Origin: Longimicrobiaceae bacterium
GTDB taxonomy: Bacteria; Gemmatimonadota; Gemmatimonadetes; Longimicrobiales; Longimicrobiaceae
Reading direction: 5' to 3'
Assembly (NCBI GenBank): GCA_030146875.1
Contig: JASLAX010000142.1
Coordinates: forward strand, 1-64,000
Length of the DNA: 64,000 bases
This document shows positions 8,034 to 16,602 of this stretch, one piece after another. Position 1 is the stretch's first letter. Every line of letters begins with the position of its first letter. The notes under the pieces are model-generated. The model worked only from the letters and a program-made list of their open reading frames with translations, was not told where the DNA came from and made no database searches. The position numbers and the translations under genes are program-made.

Positions 8034-8156
8034 CTCCGCCGGACGAGAAGTCCCCTGCGGGAACGGAGTCCGACGCCGGCCCTTCGGCAAAGAGAAGAGG
8101 TGCGGAGGGCTCTCGCCCCCCGCACCTCCGCGTTCTCCGCGCCTCCGCGTGAGACC
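8024..8156 (-). repeat. Interspersed repeat families A and B, minus-strand copy
   Basis: On the minus strand it begins GGTCTCACGCGGAGGCGCGG, continues with AGAACGCGGAGGTG, and ends with GGGGACTTCTCGTCCGGCGG. The first part is nearly identical to the minus strand of about 48140-48191; the last part is a diverged family A copy (compare 1508 and 23135). Confidence 0.6.
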
Positions 8157-8164
8157 CCGCCGTT

Positions 8165-9445
8165 CTACATCGCAGGCGGCGCGACGGACCCCGGCTGGAT
8201 CACGGGCAGCTCCCCGCCCGCCCCGAGCGGAACCTTGATGCACGCCGCGAAGTGTCCGTTCCCCTTGTCGGCGAGCGGCGGGACGATCTTGGCGCAGTCC
8301 ATGTCCTTGAGCGGGTGCTGGCAGCGCGGGTGGAACGGGCAGCCCGACGGCGGGTTGGCCGGGGACGGCACGTCGCCCTCCAGCACGATCCGCTGCCGCT
8401 TGTGGCGCGGGTCGGGCACCGGGACGGCGGAGAGCAGCGCCTGCGTGTACGGCATCAGCGGGTTGCGGTACAGCTCGCGCGACTCCGCCAGCTCCACGAT
8501 CCGGCCCAGGTACATCACCGCCACCCGGTCGGAGATGTGCTCCACCACCGAGAGGTCGTGCGCGATGAACAGGTAGGTGAGCCCGAACTCGCGCTGCAGG
8601 TCCTGCAGCAGGTTGATGACCTGCGCCTGCACCGACACGTCCAGCGCCGAGACCGGCTCGTCGCACACGATCAGCTCCGGTTCCACCGCCAGCGCCCGCG
8701 CGATCCCGATGCGCTGCCGCTGCCCACCCGAGAACTCGTGCGGGTAGCGCACCGCGTGCTCCGGGCGCAGCCCCACCACCGAGAGCAGCTCGGCCACGCG
8801 GTCGTCGGCCTTCTTCCCCTTCGCGATGTCGTGGATCGTCAGCACCTCGCGCAGCGTCTCGCCCACCGTCATGCGCGGGTTCAGCGAGGAGAACGGGTCC
8901 TGGAAGACGATCTGCGCCTTGCGCCGCAGGCGCCGCAGCTCGTCCTTCCCCATGTCGAAGATGTTGGTCCCGTAGAAGTGCGCCGTTCCCGCCGTGGGGT
9001 CCTGCAGGCGCAGCAGCGTGCGGCCGGTGGTGCTCTTTCCGCACCCCGACTCGCCCACCAGCCCCAGCGTCTCGCCCTTGCGCAGGAAGAACGACACCCC
9101 GTCCACCGCCTTCACGTCGCCCACGTGGCGGTTCATCAGCCCCTTGTGGATGGGGAACCACTTCTTCAGGCCCCGTACCGCGAGCAGCGAGTCCGCCGGC
9201 GCCTCCATGTCGTCCGGGGTGCGGCCGCGCAGGTCGCTGTCACCCTTCGCGGGGGGGAGCTCGCGACGCTCCTGCGACTCCGGGATCAGCGCCACCCGCT
9301 CGCGCTCGCGGTCGTGGCGGTTCCGCTCGATCCCCTCGCCCACCAGCCCCTCGGCGGGGGCGTTGGGCACCTCGCCGCCGCTGCGCTGGCCGTCTCCGGC
9401 GCCCCTGCCGCCGGCCGGGGTGCGTCCCTCGGGCGTGTTGCTCAT
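8165..9445 (-). CDS. oppF: Peptide-type ABC importer ATPase, OppF/DppF-like
   Basis: 426 aa. An unusual 85-residue hydrophilic N-terminal extension precedes the ATPase core, which starts around LLAVRGLKKWFPI. Motifs: Walker A GLVGESGCGKST, signature FSGGQRQRIGIARAL, Walker B LIVCDEPVSALDVS, switch His in FIAHDLSVV. The C-terminal oligopeptide region contains CPFHPRC and a later Cys. ATG 9445 overlaps the oppD stop in ATGA, which supports this start despite the extension; an internal start near MEAPADSLL would give a family-length protein. It powers uptake together with OppD. Confidence 0.92.
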   Translation of the reverse strand: MSNTPEGRTPAGGRGAGDGQRSGGEVPNAPAEGLVGEGIERNRHDRERERVALIPESQERRELPPAKGDSDLRGRTPDDMEAPADSLLAVRGLKKWFPIHKGLMNRHVGDVKAVDGVSFFLRKGETLGLVGESGCGKSTTGRTLLRLQDPTAGTAHFYGTNIFDMGKDELRRLRRKAQIVFQDPFSSLNPRMTVGETLREVLTIHDIAKGKKADDRVAELLSVVGLRPEHAVRYPHEFSGGQRQRIGIARALAVEPELIVCDEPVSALDVSVQAQVINLLQDLQREFGLTYLFIAHDLSVVEHISDRVAVMYLGRIVELAESRELYRNPLMPYTQALLSAVPVPDPRHKRQRIVLEGDVPSPANPPSGCPFHPRCQHPLKDMDCAKIVPPLADKGNGHFAACIKVPLGAGGELPVIQPGSVAPPAM

Positions 9446-10572
9446 CCCTCCACCCCCTCCCCGGCCGCCGCGGGCGGCGCCAGGTCCGGGTCGCCGGCCA
9501 CCGGCGTGGCCGCCCCCGTGCCGGTGACGGCGCCCTGCGGGGTGAAGCCGCCGCCCTGGGCGCGCACCTGCTCGCGGCGCTCCGGGTACTTCACCAGCCA
9601 GCACTTGTTGCGGCGCCCCGGCCCCACCTCGAAGAGCGGGGGCTCCTCCTTCTCCGTCTTCTCCCAGCCGTACGGGCAGCGCTCCTGGAAGCGGCAGCCC
9701 ACCGGCCAGTTCGTGGGCGCGGGCACCACGCCGGGGATCACCGCCAGCCGCTCCACCTCCTCGCCCAGCTTGGGCATGGAGCGCAGCAGCCCCTCGGTGT
9801 AGGGGTTCTGCGGGTCGTGGAACACGTCGTCCACCGATCCCTCCTCGAACACCTGCCCCGCGTACATCACGATCACCCGGTCGCACGTCTCGGCCACCAC
9901 GCCCAGGTCGTGCGTGATCAGGATGATCGACATCCCCAGGTCGCTCTGCAGCTTGTTCAGGAGCTCCAGGATCTGCGCCTGGATCGTCACGTCCAGCGCC
10001 GTGGTGGGCTCGTCCGCGATCAGCAGCTTGGGCTCGCAGGCCAGCGCCATCGCGATCATCACCCGCTGCCGCATCCCGCCCGAGAGCTGGTGCGGGTACT
10101 CGTCCACCCGCTGGTGGGGGATGGGGATCCCCACGAGCTGCAGCATCTCGATGGCCCGGTCGCGCGCCTCGCGCTTCTTGAGCCCGCGGTGCAGCACCAG
10201 CGACTCCATGATCTGCGCCCCCACCGTGAACACGGGGTTCAGCGAGGTCATGGGCTCCTGGAAGATCATCGCGATCTCGTTCCCGCGGATCTGGCGCATG
10301 CGCGACTCGGGCGCCGTGGCCAGGTCCTCCACCACCCCCGACTCGGTGCGGAACAGGATCTTCGAGTCCGGCTGGATCTTCCCCGGCGGCTGCGGGATCA
10401 GCCGCATCACGCTGAGCGAGGTCACCGACTTGCCGCTCCCCGACTCCCCCACGATCCCCAGGGTCTCGCCCGGCGCCACGTGGAAGCTCACCCCGTCCAC
10501 CGCCCGCGCCACGCCGGCGTCGGTGGTGAACCAGGTGCGGAGGTTCTCTACCTGAAGGATCGGATCGGGCAT
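9442..10572 (-). CDS. oppD: Peptide-type ABC importer ATPase, OppD/DppD-like
   Basis: 376 aa. Starts MPDPILQVENLRTWF at ATG 10572 with GGTGAG upstream; a longer frame to 10620 has no such site. Motifs: Walker A GIVGESGSGKSV, signature LSGGMRQRVMIAMAL, Walker B LLIADEPTTALDVT, His in LITHDLGVV, and the C-terminal oligo_HPY segment with FQERCPYG. The last 40 residues are Gly/Ala/Pro-rich and dispensable-looking. It is coupled to oppF by ATGA. Unlike the rest of the operon it is separated from oppC by 163 bp containing a strong hairpin. Confidence 0.93.
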   Translation of the reverse strand: MPDPILQVENLRTWFTTDAGVARAVDGVSFHVAPGETLGIVGESGSGKSVTSLSVMRLIPQPPGKIQPDSKILFRTESGVVEDLATAPESRMRQIRGNEIAMIFQEPMTSLNPVFTVGAQIMESLVLHRGLKKREARDRAIEMLQLVGIPIPHQRVDEYPHQLSGGMRQRVMIAMALACEPKLLIADEPTTALDVTIQAQILELLNKLQSDLGMSIILITHDLGVVAETCDRVIVMYAGQVFEEGSVDDVFHDPQNPYTEGLLRSMPKLGEEVERLAVIPGVVPAPTNWPVGCRFQERCPYGWEKTEKEEPPLFEVGPGRRNKCWLVKYPERREQVRAQGGGFTPQGAVTGTGAATPVAGDPDLAPPAAAGEGVEG

Positions 10573-10629
10573 TCGACTCACCGAATGATGGTGTGGGCGA
10601 ATGCCGGCTGGCGCCGGCACCGCGCTCTA

Positions 10630-10664
10630 TTCGCATCGGCACGATACGACCGTGCCGGTGCGAA
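10630..10664. terminator. 14-bp hairpin between oppC and oppD
   Basis: TTCGCATCGGCACG, loop ATACGAC, CGTGCCGGTGCGAA. The stem is complete apart from one G-U pair. It lies inside the operon between the permease and ATPase genes and may be a partial terminator or a processing / stability element that sets their ratio. Confidence 0.55.
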
Positions 10665-10735
10665 CGGAGCCCCGCGCAGAACGGCCGCGCGGGTCTCCGC
10701 CCTTCGGGTCACGATCGCTTTCGCGTGGGGCTCGC

Positions 10736-11989
10736 TCACGTGCGCAGCCGGGGGTCCAGCGCGTCGCGCAGGCCGTCGCCCAGCAGGTTGAAGGCGACCA
10801 CCGTGAACACGATCGCCAGGCCGGGGAAGGTGCTGATCCACCACGCCGACACCAGCGCGTCGCGGCCGTCGGCCACCATGTTCCCCCAGCTCGGCGTGGG
10901 CGGGCGCACCCCCAGCCCCAGGAACGAGAGCGACGCCTCCGTCAGGATCGTCTGGCCGATGCCCAGCGTGGCCGAGACGATCACCGGCGCCATGGTGTTG
11001 GGGATCACGTGGCGAAAGATGATGCGCCAGTCCCCCATCCCCAGCGCCCGCGCCGCCTGCACGAACTCCCGTTCCCGCAGGGAGAGCACCTCCCCCCGCA
11101 CCAGGCGCGCCGTCCCCATCCACCCCGTCAGACCCAGCACCGTGACCACCAGCCAGATCGAGGACTCGAAGAGCGCGATCACCACGATCAGCAGCACCAG
11201 GCGCGGGAACGACAGCATCATGTCGGTGAAGCGCATCAGGATCGAGTCCACGATCCCGCCGAAGTAGCCGGCCAGCGCCCCCACCAGCGTGCCCAGCGTG
11301 ATGCTGATCCCCACCGCGATGAAGCCGATGGTGAGCGAGATGCGCGCGCCGTACAGCGCCCGCGAGAACACGTCGCGCCCGAACTTGTCCGTCCCCATCA
11401 GGTGCTCGGCCGACGGGGGCAGGTAGCGCGTCAGCACGATGTTCCCCTGCTCCGCCGGGGCGTACGGCGTGATCAGCGGCGTCACGAGCGTGACCACGTA
11501 CAGCAGGATCATGATGGCCAGCCCCGCCATGGCCAGGCGGTTGCGCCGGAAGTGGCGCGCCGCGATGGACCACTGCGAGTCGCCGTGCAGGCGGCGCACC
11601 CGGCGGGCGCGCACCCGCAGGTCGTAGAGCGCCCAGGCCCACACGCCCAGGAGCATCAGCGCCAGGGCGGCGATGGCCAGGTACACGTCGATGGGAACTC
11701 GCTGCACCAGCCCCTCCTGCCCGGGGGGCGGCGCCGGCGGGGAGACCACCCGCATCAGGCGGTCCCAGGCCAGGTACAGCAGGCTCAGCAGGAGCCCCCA
11801 CGACAGCAGCAGGGGCATCCCCGTGCGCCACTCGCCGCGGGACAGGTGGCCCATCCCGGGGAAGAGGGCGGAGAGGGCCAGGGCGGCCGGTCCCGCGCGG
11901 CCGCGCCCCTTCGCGCCGGCGGCGGGGTCGCGCTGGTCGGACATGGGCGTGGGCGGGGTGGACTCGACGTCGGGCGAGGCGCTGAGCAT
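10736..11989 (-). CDS. oppC: Peptide-type ABC permease, OppC/DppC-like, with an N-terminal membrane extension
   Basis: 417 aa, about 100 longer than usual. Residues about 25-120 form an extra module: a Pro/Gly-rich stretch, ALALSALFPGMGHLSRGEW, two or three hydrophobic segments (LLLSWGLLLSLLYLAW; VYLAIAALALMLLGVWAWAL), then the OppC N-domain (SQWSIAARHFRRNRLAMAGL). The permease core has the EAA-like loop (QAARALGMGDWRIIFRHVIPN) and ends DPRLRT. ATG 11989 has GGAGTAGAG upstream and follows the oppB stop by 2 bp; ATG 11944 is an alternative. The extension resembles small 'PGxGH/Q' membrane domains; its role is unknown. Confidence 0.9.
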   Translation of the reverse strand: MLSASPDVESTPPTPMSDQRDPAAGAKGRGRAGPAALALSALFPGMGHLSRGEWRTGMPLLLSWGLLLSLLYLAWDRLMRVVSPPAPPPGQEGLVQRVPIDVYLAIAALALMLLGVWAWALYDLRVRARRVRRLHGDSQWSIAARHFRRNRLAMAGLAIMILLYVVTLVTPLITPYAPAEQGNIVLTRYLPPSAEHLMGTDKFGRDVFSRALYGARISLTIGFIAVGISITLGTLVGALAGYFGGIVDSILMRFTDMMLSFPRLVLLIVVIALFESSIWLVVTVLGLTGWMGTARLVRGEVLSLREREFVQAARALGMGDWRIIFRHVIPNTMAPVIVSATLGIGQTILTEASLSFLGLGVRPPTPSWGNMVADGRDALVSAWWISTFPGLAIVFTVVAFNLLGDGLRDALDPRLRT

Positions 11990-11991
11990 CT

Positions 11992-13020
11992 CTACTCCGT
12001 CCGAATGCGGGGATCGACCACCGCGTAGAGGACATCGGATAGCAGGTTCCCGGCCACCACGATGGCCGAGATCACGAACGACGTGGCCATGACCAGCGGG
12101 TAGTCGCGCTTGAAGATCGCGTCCACGATGGTGCGCCCCATTCCCGGCCAGGCGAAGATCTGCTCCACCAGGACCGCGCCCGAGAGCAGAAAGGGCAGGT
12201 ACAGCCCCAGCAGCGTGATGATGGGGATCAGGGCGTTCCGCAGCGCGTGCTTGAACACCACCTTGCGCTCGGAGAGGCCCTTCGCGCGGGCGGTGCGGAT
12301 GTAGTCCTGGTGGATCACCTCGAGCATGGAGCCGCGCATGTACCGCGCGACGCCCGCCGCCGACCCGATCCCCAGCGCGGTGGCCGGCAGGATCAGGTGC
12401 AGGGCCCGGTCGCGGAGCTGCTCGCCCAGCGGCAGGTACTCCACCCCCACGCTCGCCATCTGGCTGGCCGGGAGCTGGAACGGCCACCCCCACTGGCTCG
12501 CCTTGAGCGAGAAGAGCAGGATGAGCATCAGCGCGAACCAGAAGCTCGGCATCGAGTAGAAGAACAGCGCCACGAAGGTCAGCACGTTGTCGGCGAGCGA
12601 GTACTGCCGCACCGCCTGCACGATCCCCACCAGCATGCCCACCACGAAGATCACCACCAGCGAGATCAGGGTGAGCTGCAGCGTGTTCAGCAGCACCCCC
12701 GCCTCCCACACGCAGCGGTCCGGCGTCACGCAGTTCTCGGTGGGGAAGAGGATCTGCGAGATGGGGCGCATCTGCCCGAACGAGTAGCCGAAGTCCCCGG
12801 TCAGGAAGGACTTCATCCACTTCAGGTACTGGATGTGGATCGGCTGGTCCAGCCCCAGGTTCCGGCGCATCTGCTCGATGACCTCGGGGCTCACGTTCGG
12901 GTTGAAGAACTGCGCCGTCGGGTCACCCGGGGCCAGGTGGATGATGAAGAAGATCAACGTCAGGATCCCCAGCAGCAGGGGGATCGAGCCCAGGATGCGC
13001 CGGATCAGGTAGCCGATCAT
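11992..13020 (-). CDS. oppB: Peptide-type ABC permease, OppB/DppB-like
   Basis: 342 aa with the classic start MIGYLIRRILGSIPLLLGI and the periplasmic APGDPTAQFF segment after the first membrane helix. Later helices and the EAA loop (TARAKGLSERKVVFKHALRNALIP) are complete, ending VVDPRIRTE. A periplasmic loop with two cysteines (ENCVTPDRCVWEAG, about 96-109) is an insertion that could form a disulphide. It starts 10 bp after the third binding-protein gene stops, so it belongs to the same operon. Confidence 0.94.
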   Translation of the reverse strand: MIGYLIRRILGSIPLLLGILTLIFFIIHLAPGDPTAQFFNPNVSPEVIEQMRRNLGLDQPIHIQYLKWMKSFLTGDFGYSFGQMRPISQILFPTENCVTPDRCVWEAGVLLNTLQLTLISLVVIFVVGMLVGIVQAVRQYSLADNVLTFVALFFYSMPSFWFALMLILLFSLKASQWGWPFQLPASQMASVGVEYLPLGEQLRDRALHLILPATALGIGSAAGVARYMRGSMLEVIHQDYIRTARAKGLSERKVVFKHALRNALIPIITLLGLYLPFLLSGAVLVEQIFAWPGMGRTIVDAIFKRDYPLVMATSFVISAIVVAGNLLSDVLYAVVDPRIRTE

Positions 13021-13030
13021 CGATTCTCCG

Positions 13031-14764
13031 TCAGCCCTTGGTTGTGTCGGCCGGCGGGGCCGCCGGGCCCACGCGCGCCCCGGCCCCCTGCTGCTTGGCG
13101 CGGGGGATCCACCACTCCCACGCGTTCTGGTACGCCCCGTACGTGTCCACCCGCATCCCCCGCAGCCGCTCGTTCACCCCGTCCACCTCGTCGCGGTAGT
13201 AGAGCCAGGTGTACGGCCGGTCCTTCACGATCCCCGCCGCGGCCCGCCGCCAGTACGGCGCGGCCGCCTCCTCGGTGGGCTGCGCCAGCGCGCTGTCCAT
13301 CAGCGCGAGCACGGCGGGGTTGTCGTAGCTCGTGAAGTTGAACGGGCTGTCCTTCCCCCACAGCGGCGTCAGGTCCGGCGACAGCCCCACCGACCACCCC
13401 GCCAGCGCGGCCTCGAAGCGCTTCTCCCGCAGGCGCTCGAAGAACGCCACCGTCTCGGTGGTCTCCAGCCGCGCGTCGATCCCCACCTGCTTCCACTGCT
13501 GCTGCACGATCTGCGAGACGTCGGAGCGCCGCTGGTTCCCGGCGTTGGTCAGCAGGGTGAAGCGGAAGGGCCGCCCGTCCTTCTCCACGATCCCGTCGCC
13601 GTCGGTGTCCTTCCACCCCTTCGCCGCGAGGATCTGGCGGGCCCGCGCCGGGTCGTGCGGCAGCGGCGCCATGGAGACCGGGTCGTACAGCGACTCGAAG
13701 ATCGGGGCGTACGGCCCGCCCGCGGGAACGGCGAACTCCGTCATCTGCAGGGCGTCCACCACGCCCTTGGTGTCCAGCGCCAGCCCCAGCGCCATCCGGA
13801 TCTCGGGGTCGGCGAAGGCGGGCACCGTGCGCGGGTTGTACCCGATGTAGTCGTAGTTGCGCTTCTCCTCCCGCATGAAACGCAAGGCAGGGGCCTGCGC
13901 GCGCAGCATGGGCACCTTGTCGTACGAAACCGGCCGCATGAAGTCCACCCGGCCGGTCTGCAGCTCGGTTAGGCGGGTGGTCTCCTCGGGGATGGAGCGG
14001 ATCACGATCCGGTCCAGGTAGGGCCGCGGGACGAAGTGCGGGTTGGGCTCCAGCACCACCTGCTGCCCCTTGGTCCACTGCGCGATCCGGAACGCCCCCG
14101 ACACCACCAGCCGCCCCGCCGGGTTCAGGATCGCCGGGTGGTTGCGCATCTGCGCCGGGTCCCCCGCCTCGAACACGTGGCGGGGGGCGATGGGCAGCCC
14201 GGAGTGAACCAGCATCTCCGGGTAGCGGCGCTTGAAGTGGAACACCACCGTGGAGTCGTTCTCGGCCACCACCGAGTCGATGTGCGCCGCGTAGTCCTGG
14301 CGGGCCGACGCCAGCTTGGGGTCGGCCACCATCCGGTACGTCCACACCACGTCGTGAGCGGTCACCGGCTTGCCGTCGGACCAGCGGACGGCGGAGCGCA
14401 TGCGGAAGCGCATGGAGGCGGAGTCGGGGCCCACCAGCTCGTGCCGCCAGGCCAGCGCCATGGGGCTGTCGCTCGAGGTGAGGTGCACGAGCTTGCCGTC
14501 CCGCCACGCCCCGCGGGTGAGCCCCATGTACATCACGTCGACCAGGTCGCCGTCGAGCGCGTTCTCGAAGAGCAGCGGCATGGGCTTGGAGATGTCGGTC
14601 AGCTCGGCCATGACCGCGGTGCCGCCGCGCTCCGCCTTCTCGGCGGCGCGGTCCGGGGCGGAGGCGTCGTCCTTCCCCGCGTCTCCCTTCCCGCAGGCGG
14701 AGAGGAGCGCCAGGGCGGCGAGCGCCGCGAGGGGGAGAAGGCGGGGGCGTGCGGTGGCGGTCAT
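13031..14764 (-). CDS. ABC importer substrate-binding lipoprotein (SBP_bac_5), paralogue 3
   Basis: 577 aa. Lipobox LALLSACGKG (Cys about 25) after a signal peptide, then a SBP_bac_5 fold (GGTAVMAELTDISKPMPLLFENALDG). It contains the peptide-binding-protein motif DGKPVTAHDVVWTY and an acidic loop TDGDGIVEKDGRPFRF. It binds ligand outside the membrane and hands it to OppBC. The ligand cannot be predicted; the family includes peptide, nickel and opine binders. It is the nearest of three tandem paralogues to the permease genes. Confidence 0.92.
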   Translation of the reverse strand: MTATARPRLLPLAALAALALLSACGKGDAGKDDASAPDRAAEKAERGGTAVMAELTDISKPMPLLFENALDGDLVDVMYMGLTRGAWRDGKLVHLTSSDSPMALAWRHELVGPDSASMRFRMRSAVRWSDGKPVTAHDVVWTYRMVADPKLASARQDYAAHIDSVVAENDSTVVFHFKRRYPEMLVHSGLPIAPRHVFEAGDPAQMRNHPAILNPAGRLVVSGAFRIAQWTKGQQVVLEPNPHFVPRPYLDRIVIRSIPEETTRLTELQTGRVDFMRPVSYDKVPMLRAQAPALRFMREEKRNYDYIGYNPRTVPAFADPEIRMALGLALDTKGVVDALQMTEFAVPAGGPYAPIFESLYDPVSMAPLPHDPARARQILAAKGWKDTDGDGIVEKDGRPFRFTLLTNAGNQRRSDVSQIVQQQWKQVGIDARLETTETVAFFERLREKRFEAALAGWSVGLSPDLTPLWGKDSPFNFTSYDNPAVLALMDSALAQPTEEAAAPYWRRAAAGIVKDRPYTWLYYRDEVDGVNERLRGMRVDTYGAYQNAWEWWIPRAKQQGAGARVGPAAPPADTTKG

Positions 14765-14786
14765 GGCGTGGAGTGGGGTGCGTGGC

Positions 14787-16493
14787 TTACGGACGGGAGC
14801 GCGCCGACTCGGCGGGGGCCGTGGCGGCGCCGCCGGCCCCGCGGCGGGCGGGGTCCAGGTACCAGGTGCGGGCGCCCACCCAGTCGCCGCGGGCGTCGGG
14901 GTGCACGTTGCGGAGGCGGTCGCTGACCCCCTCCAGCCGCCGGGTGAAGTACAGGAAGGTGTACGGCTGGTCCTGCGCGATCTTCCGCTGGTACCGGTGC
15001 CAGACGGGGAGCGCCGCGTCGCGCGAAACGATGAGCGGCAGCGAGTCCAGCAGCCGGTCGGCCTCGGGGTCGCAGTAGCCCGCCCACTGGTACGGGTCGT
15101 TCAGCTTCTTGCACGAGAACAGGTCGGTGTCGTCGATGCGGAACTCGGTCACCCACCCCAGCGCCACCGCGTCGAAGTCGCGCAGCTTGGGGTCGTTGAT
15201 CTGGTCCAGCAGCGTGCCCCACTCCACGATCTGCGGGTCCATGGCCACGCCGACCAGACGTAGCTGCGCCTGCACCACCTCGGTGATGTCCTTGCGCGCG
15301 GCGTTCCCCTGGTTGGTCTTCATGGTGAAGCGGAAGGGCCGCCCGCTCGCGTCCTCGATGATCCCGTCGCCGTCGCGGTCGATCCACCCCGCCTCGGCCA
15401 GCAGGCGCTTGGCCCCGGCCGGGTCGTGCTTCAGCGCGTCGCCCAGCCCCTTGTCGTACTGCCAGAAGAAGGTGGGGACGGTGGAGTTGGCCAGGTCGCC
15501 GTGGCCGCGCCGCACCGCCTGCACGATGGCCGGCCGGTCGATGGCCATGGTGAGCGCCCGCCGCACCCGCGGGTCGCGGAAGAACGGCCGGCGCCCGTTC
15601 CAGGCGATCATCTCGAAGGCCCGGTCCGGGAAGGTCAGCAGCCGAACGCCCTTGGCGGCCTCGATCTGCTCCGCCTGGTCGGGCGCCGGGGCGATGTAGT
15701 AGTCGATGCGCCCCGTGATCAGCTCGGTGAGGAGCGTGGTGGGCTCGGGCACCGAGCGGTAGACCAGGCGGTCCAGGTACGGGCGTCCCCCCAGCTCGGC
15801 CGGGAAGTCGGGGTTGGCCTCGAAGCTCCAGGTCTGCCCCTGCACCCGCGAGGTGAAGCGGAAGGGGCCGTTGCCCACCGGGTTGCGCGTGCCGAACGGG
15901 TGGTTCTTCAGCTCCGACGGCGCCACGTCCTTCAGGACGTGGTGCGGCACGGGCATGAACGCCCGCCAAGGGTCCATGAACTCGGCGTGGGGCCGCATCT
16001 TCACCCGGAAGGTGAAGGAGTCCGCCGCGGTGGCCTCGCCGTAGTGCGTCCAGAACGCCGTGTTGGGAAAGCCCGTCTCGGGGTGCTTGGCGCGGTCGTA
16101 CGAGAACTTCACGTCCTGGGCGGTGACCTTCACCCCGTCGTGCCAGCGCACGTCGTTGCGCAGGTGGAAGGTCAGCTCCGTGGTGTCGGCGTTCACCTCC
16201 CACGAGCGCGCCAGGTACGGCACCGGCTGCAGCTTCTCGTCGTAGGTGATGAGCGGCATGAACAGGACGAACTGCTGTACCTGGTTCGACGTGTGGTCGG
16301 TGCTGGTGAGCGGGTTCAGCGAGGGGATGTCCCCGATCGCCCCGACCACGGCCGTCCCGCCGTATCGCTGCGCCTGTGGGACCTCGTCCGCGGCCGCGCC
16401 CTTCGCGGCGCCGCCGGAGGGTTCGTCGCCGCCGGAGCAGGCGGCGACCAGGGGAAGCGCGGCCAGGGCGAGCCGTGCGATCGTGTGCTTCAT
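14787..16493 (-). CDS. ABC importer substrate-binding lipoprotein (SBP_bac_5), paralogue 2
   Basis: 568 aa. Signal peptide and lipobox LVAACSGGD (Cys about 19). The SBP_bac_5 body starts YGGTAVVGAIGDIPSLNPLTSTDHTSNQVQ and includes DGVKVTAQDVKFSYDRAKHPE and DRDGDGIIEDASGRPFRF. It is homologous over its whole length to the binding proteins on either side but clearly diverged, so the three probably differ in specificity. It lies 22 bp from the next gene. Confidence 0.92.
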   Translation of the reverse strand: MKHTIARLALAALPLVAACSGGDEPSGGAAKGAAADEVPQAQRYGGTAVVGAIGDIPSLNPLTSTDHTSNQVQQFVLFMPLITYDEKLQPVPYLARSWEVNADTTELTFHLRNDVRWHDGVKVTAQDVKFSYDRAKHPETGFPNTAFWTHYGEATAADSFTFRVKMRPHAEFMDPWRAFMPVPHHVLKDVAPSELKNHPFGTRNPVGNGPFRFTSRVQGQTWSFEANPDFPAELGGRPYLDRLVYRSVPEPTTLLTELITGRIDYYIAPAPDQAEQIEAAKGVRLLTFPDRAFEMIAWNGRRPFFRDPRVRRALTMAIDRPAIVQAVRRGHGDLANSTVPTFFWQYDKGLGDALKHDPAGAKRLLAEAGWIDRDGDGIIEDASGRPFRFTMKTNQGNAARKDITEVVQAQLRLVGVAMDPQIVEWGTLLDQINDPKLRDFDAVALGWVTEFRIDDTDLFSCKKLNDPYQWAGYCDPEADRLLDSLPLIVSRDAALPVWHRYQRKIAQDQPYTFLYFTRRLEGVSDRLRNVHPDARGDWVGARTWYLDPARRGAGGAATAPAESARSRP

Positions 16494-16602
16494 CGTTTCC
16501 GCGGGAGGGGGTGTCCGCCGGTCCCGGCCGTGCCGGGGGCCCCGCCGGCGTGGCGGGGGCTCCCCGGGTGTACTTGCGGGCGGCGGCGTGGGTTCCGGCC
16601 GG

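Larger units (their letters stand above)
7620..8164. other. Long intergenic region rich in repeats
   Basis: 545 bases between the rsbR start and the oppF stop. It must contain the promoter of the stressosome operon near its left end. The right part holds a long imperfect inverted repeat (7928-8033) and an interspersed repeat (8024-8156). No ORF of native character is seen; frames across it are antisense or out-of-frame extensions of neighbours. Confidence 0.6.

Noticed and set aside
11992..13020. Frameshift in oppB because of the Cys-rich periplasmic insertion
   Set aside because: The frame is continuous, and helices before and after align with OppB; the insertion is a loop only.
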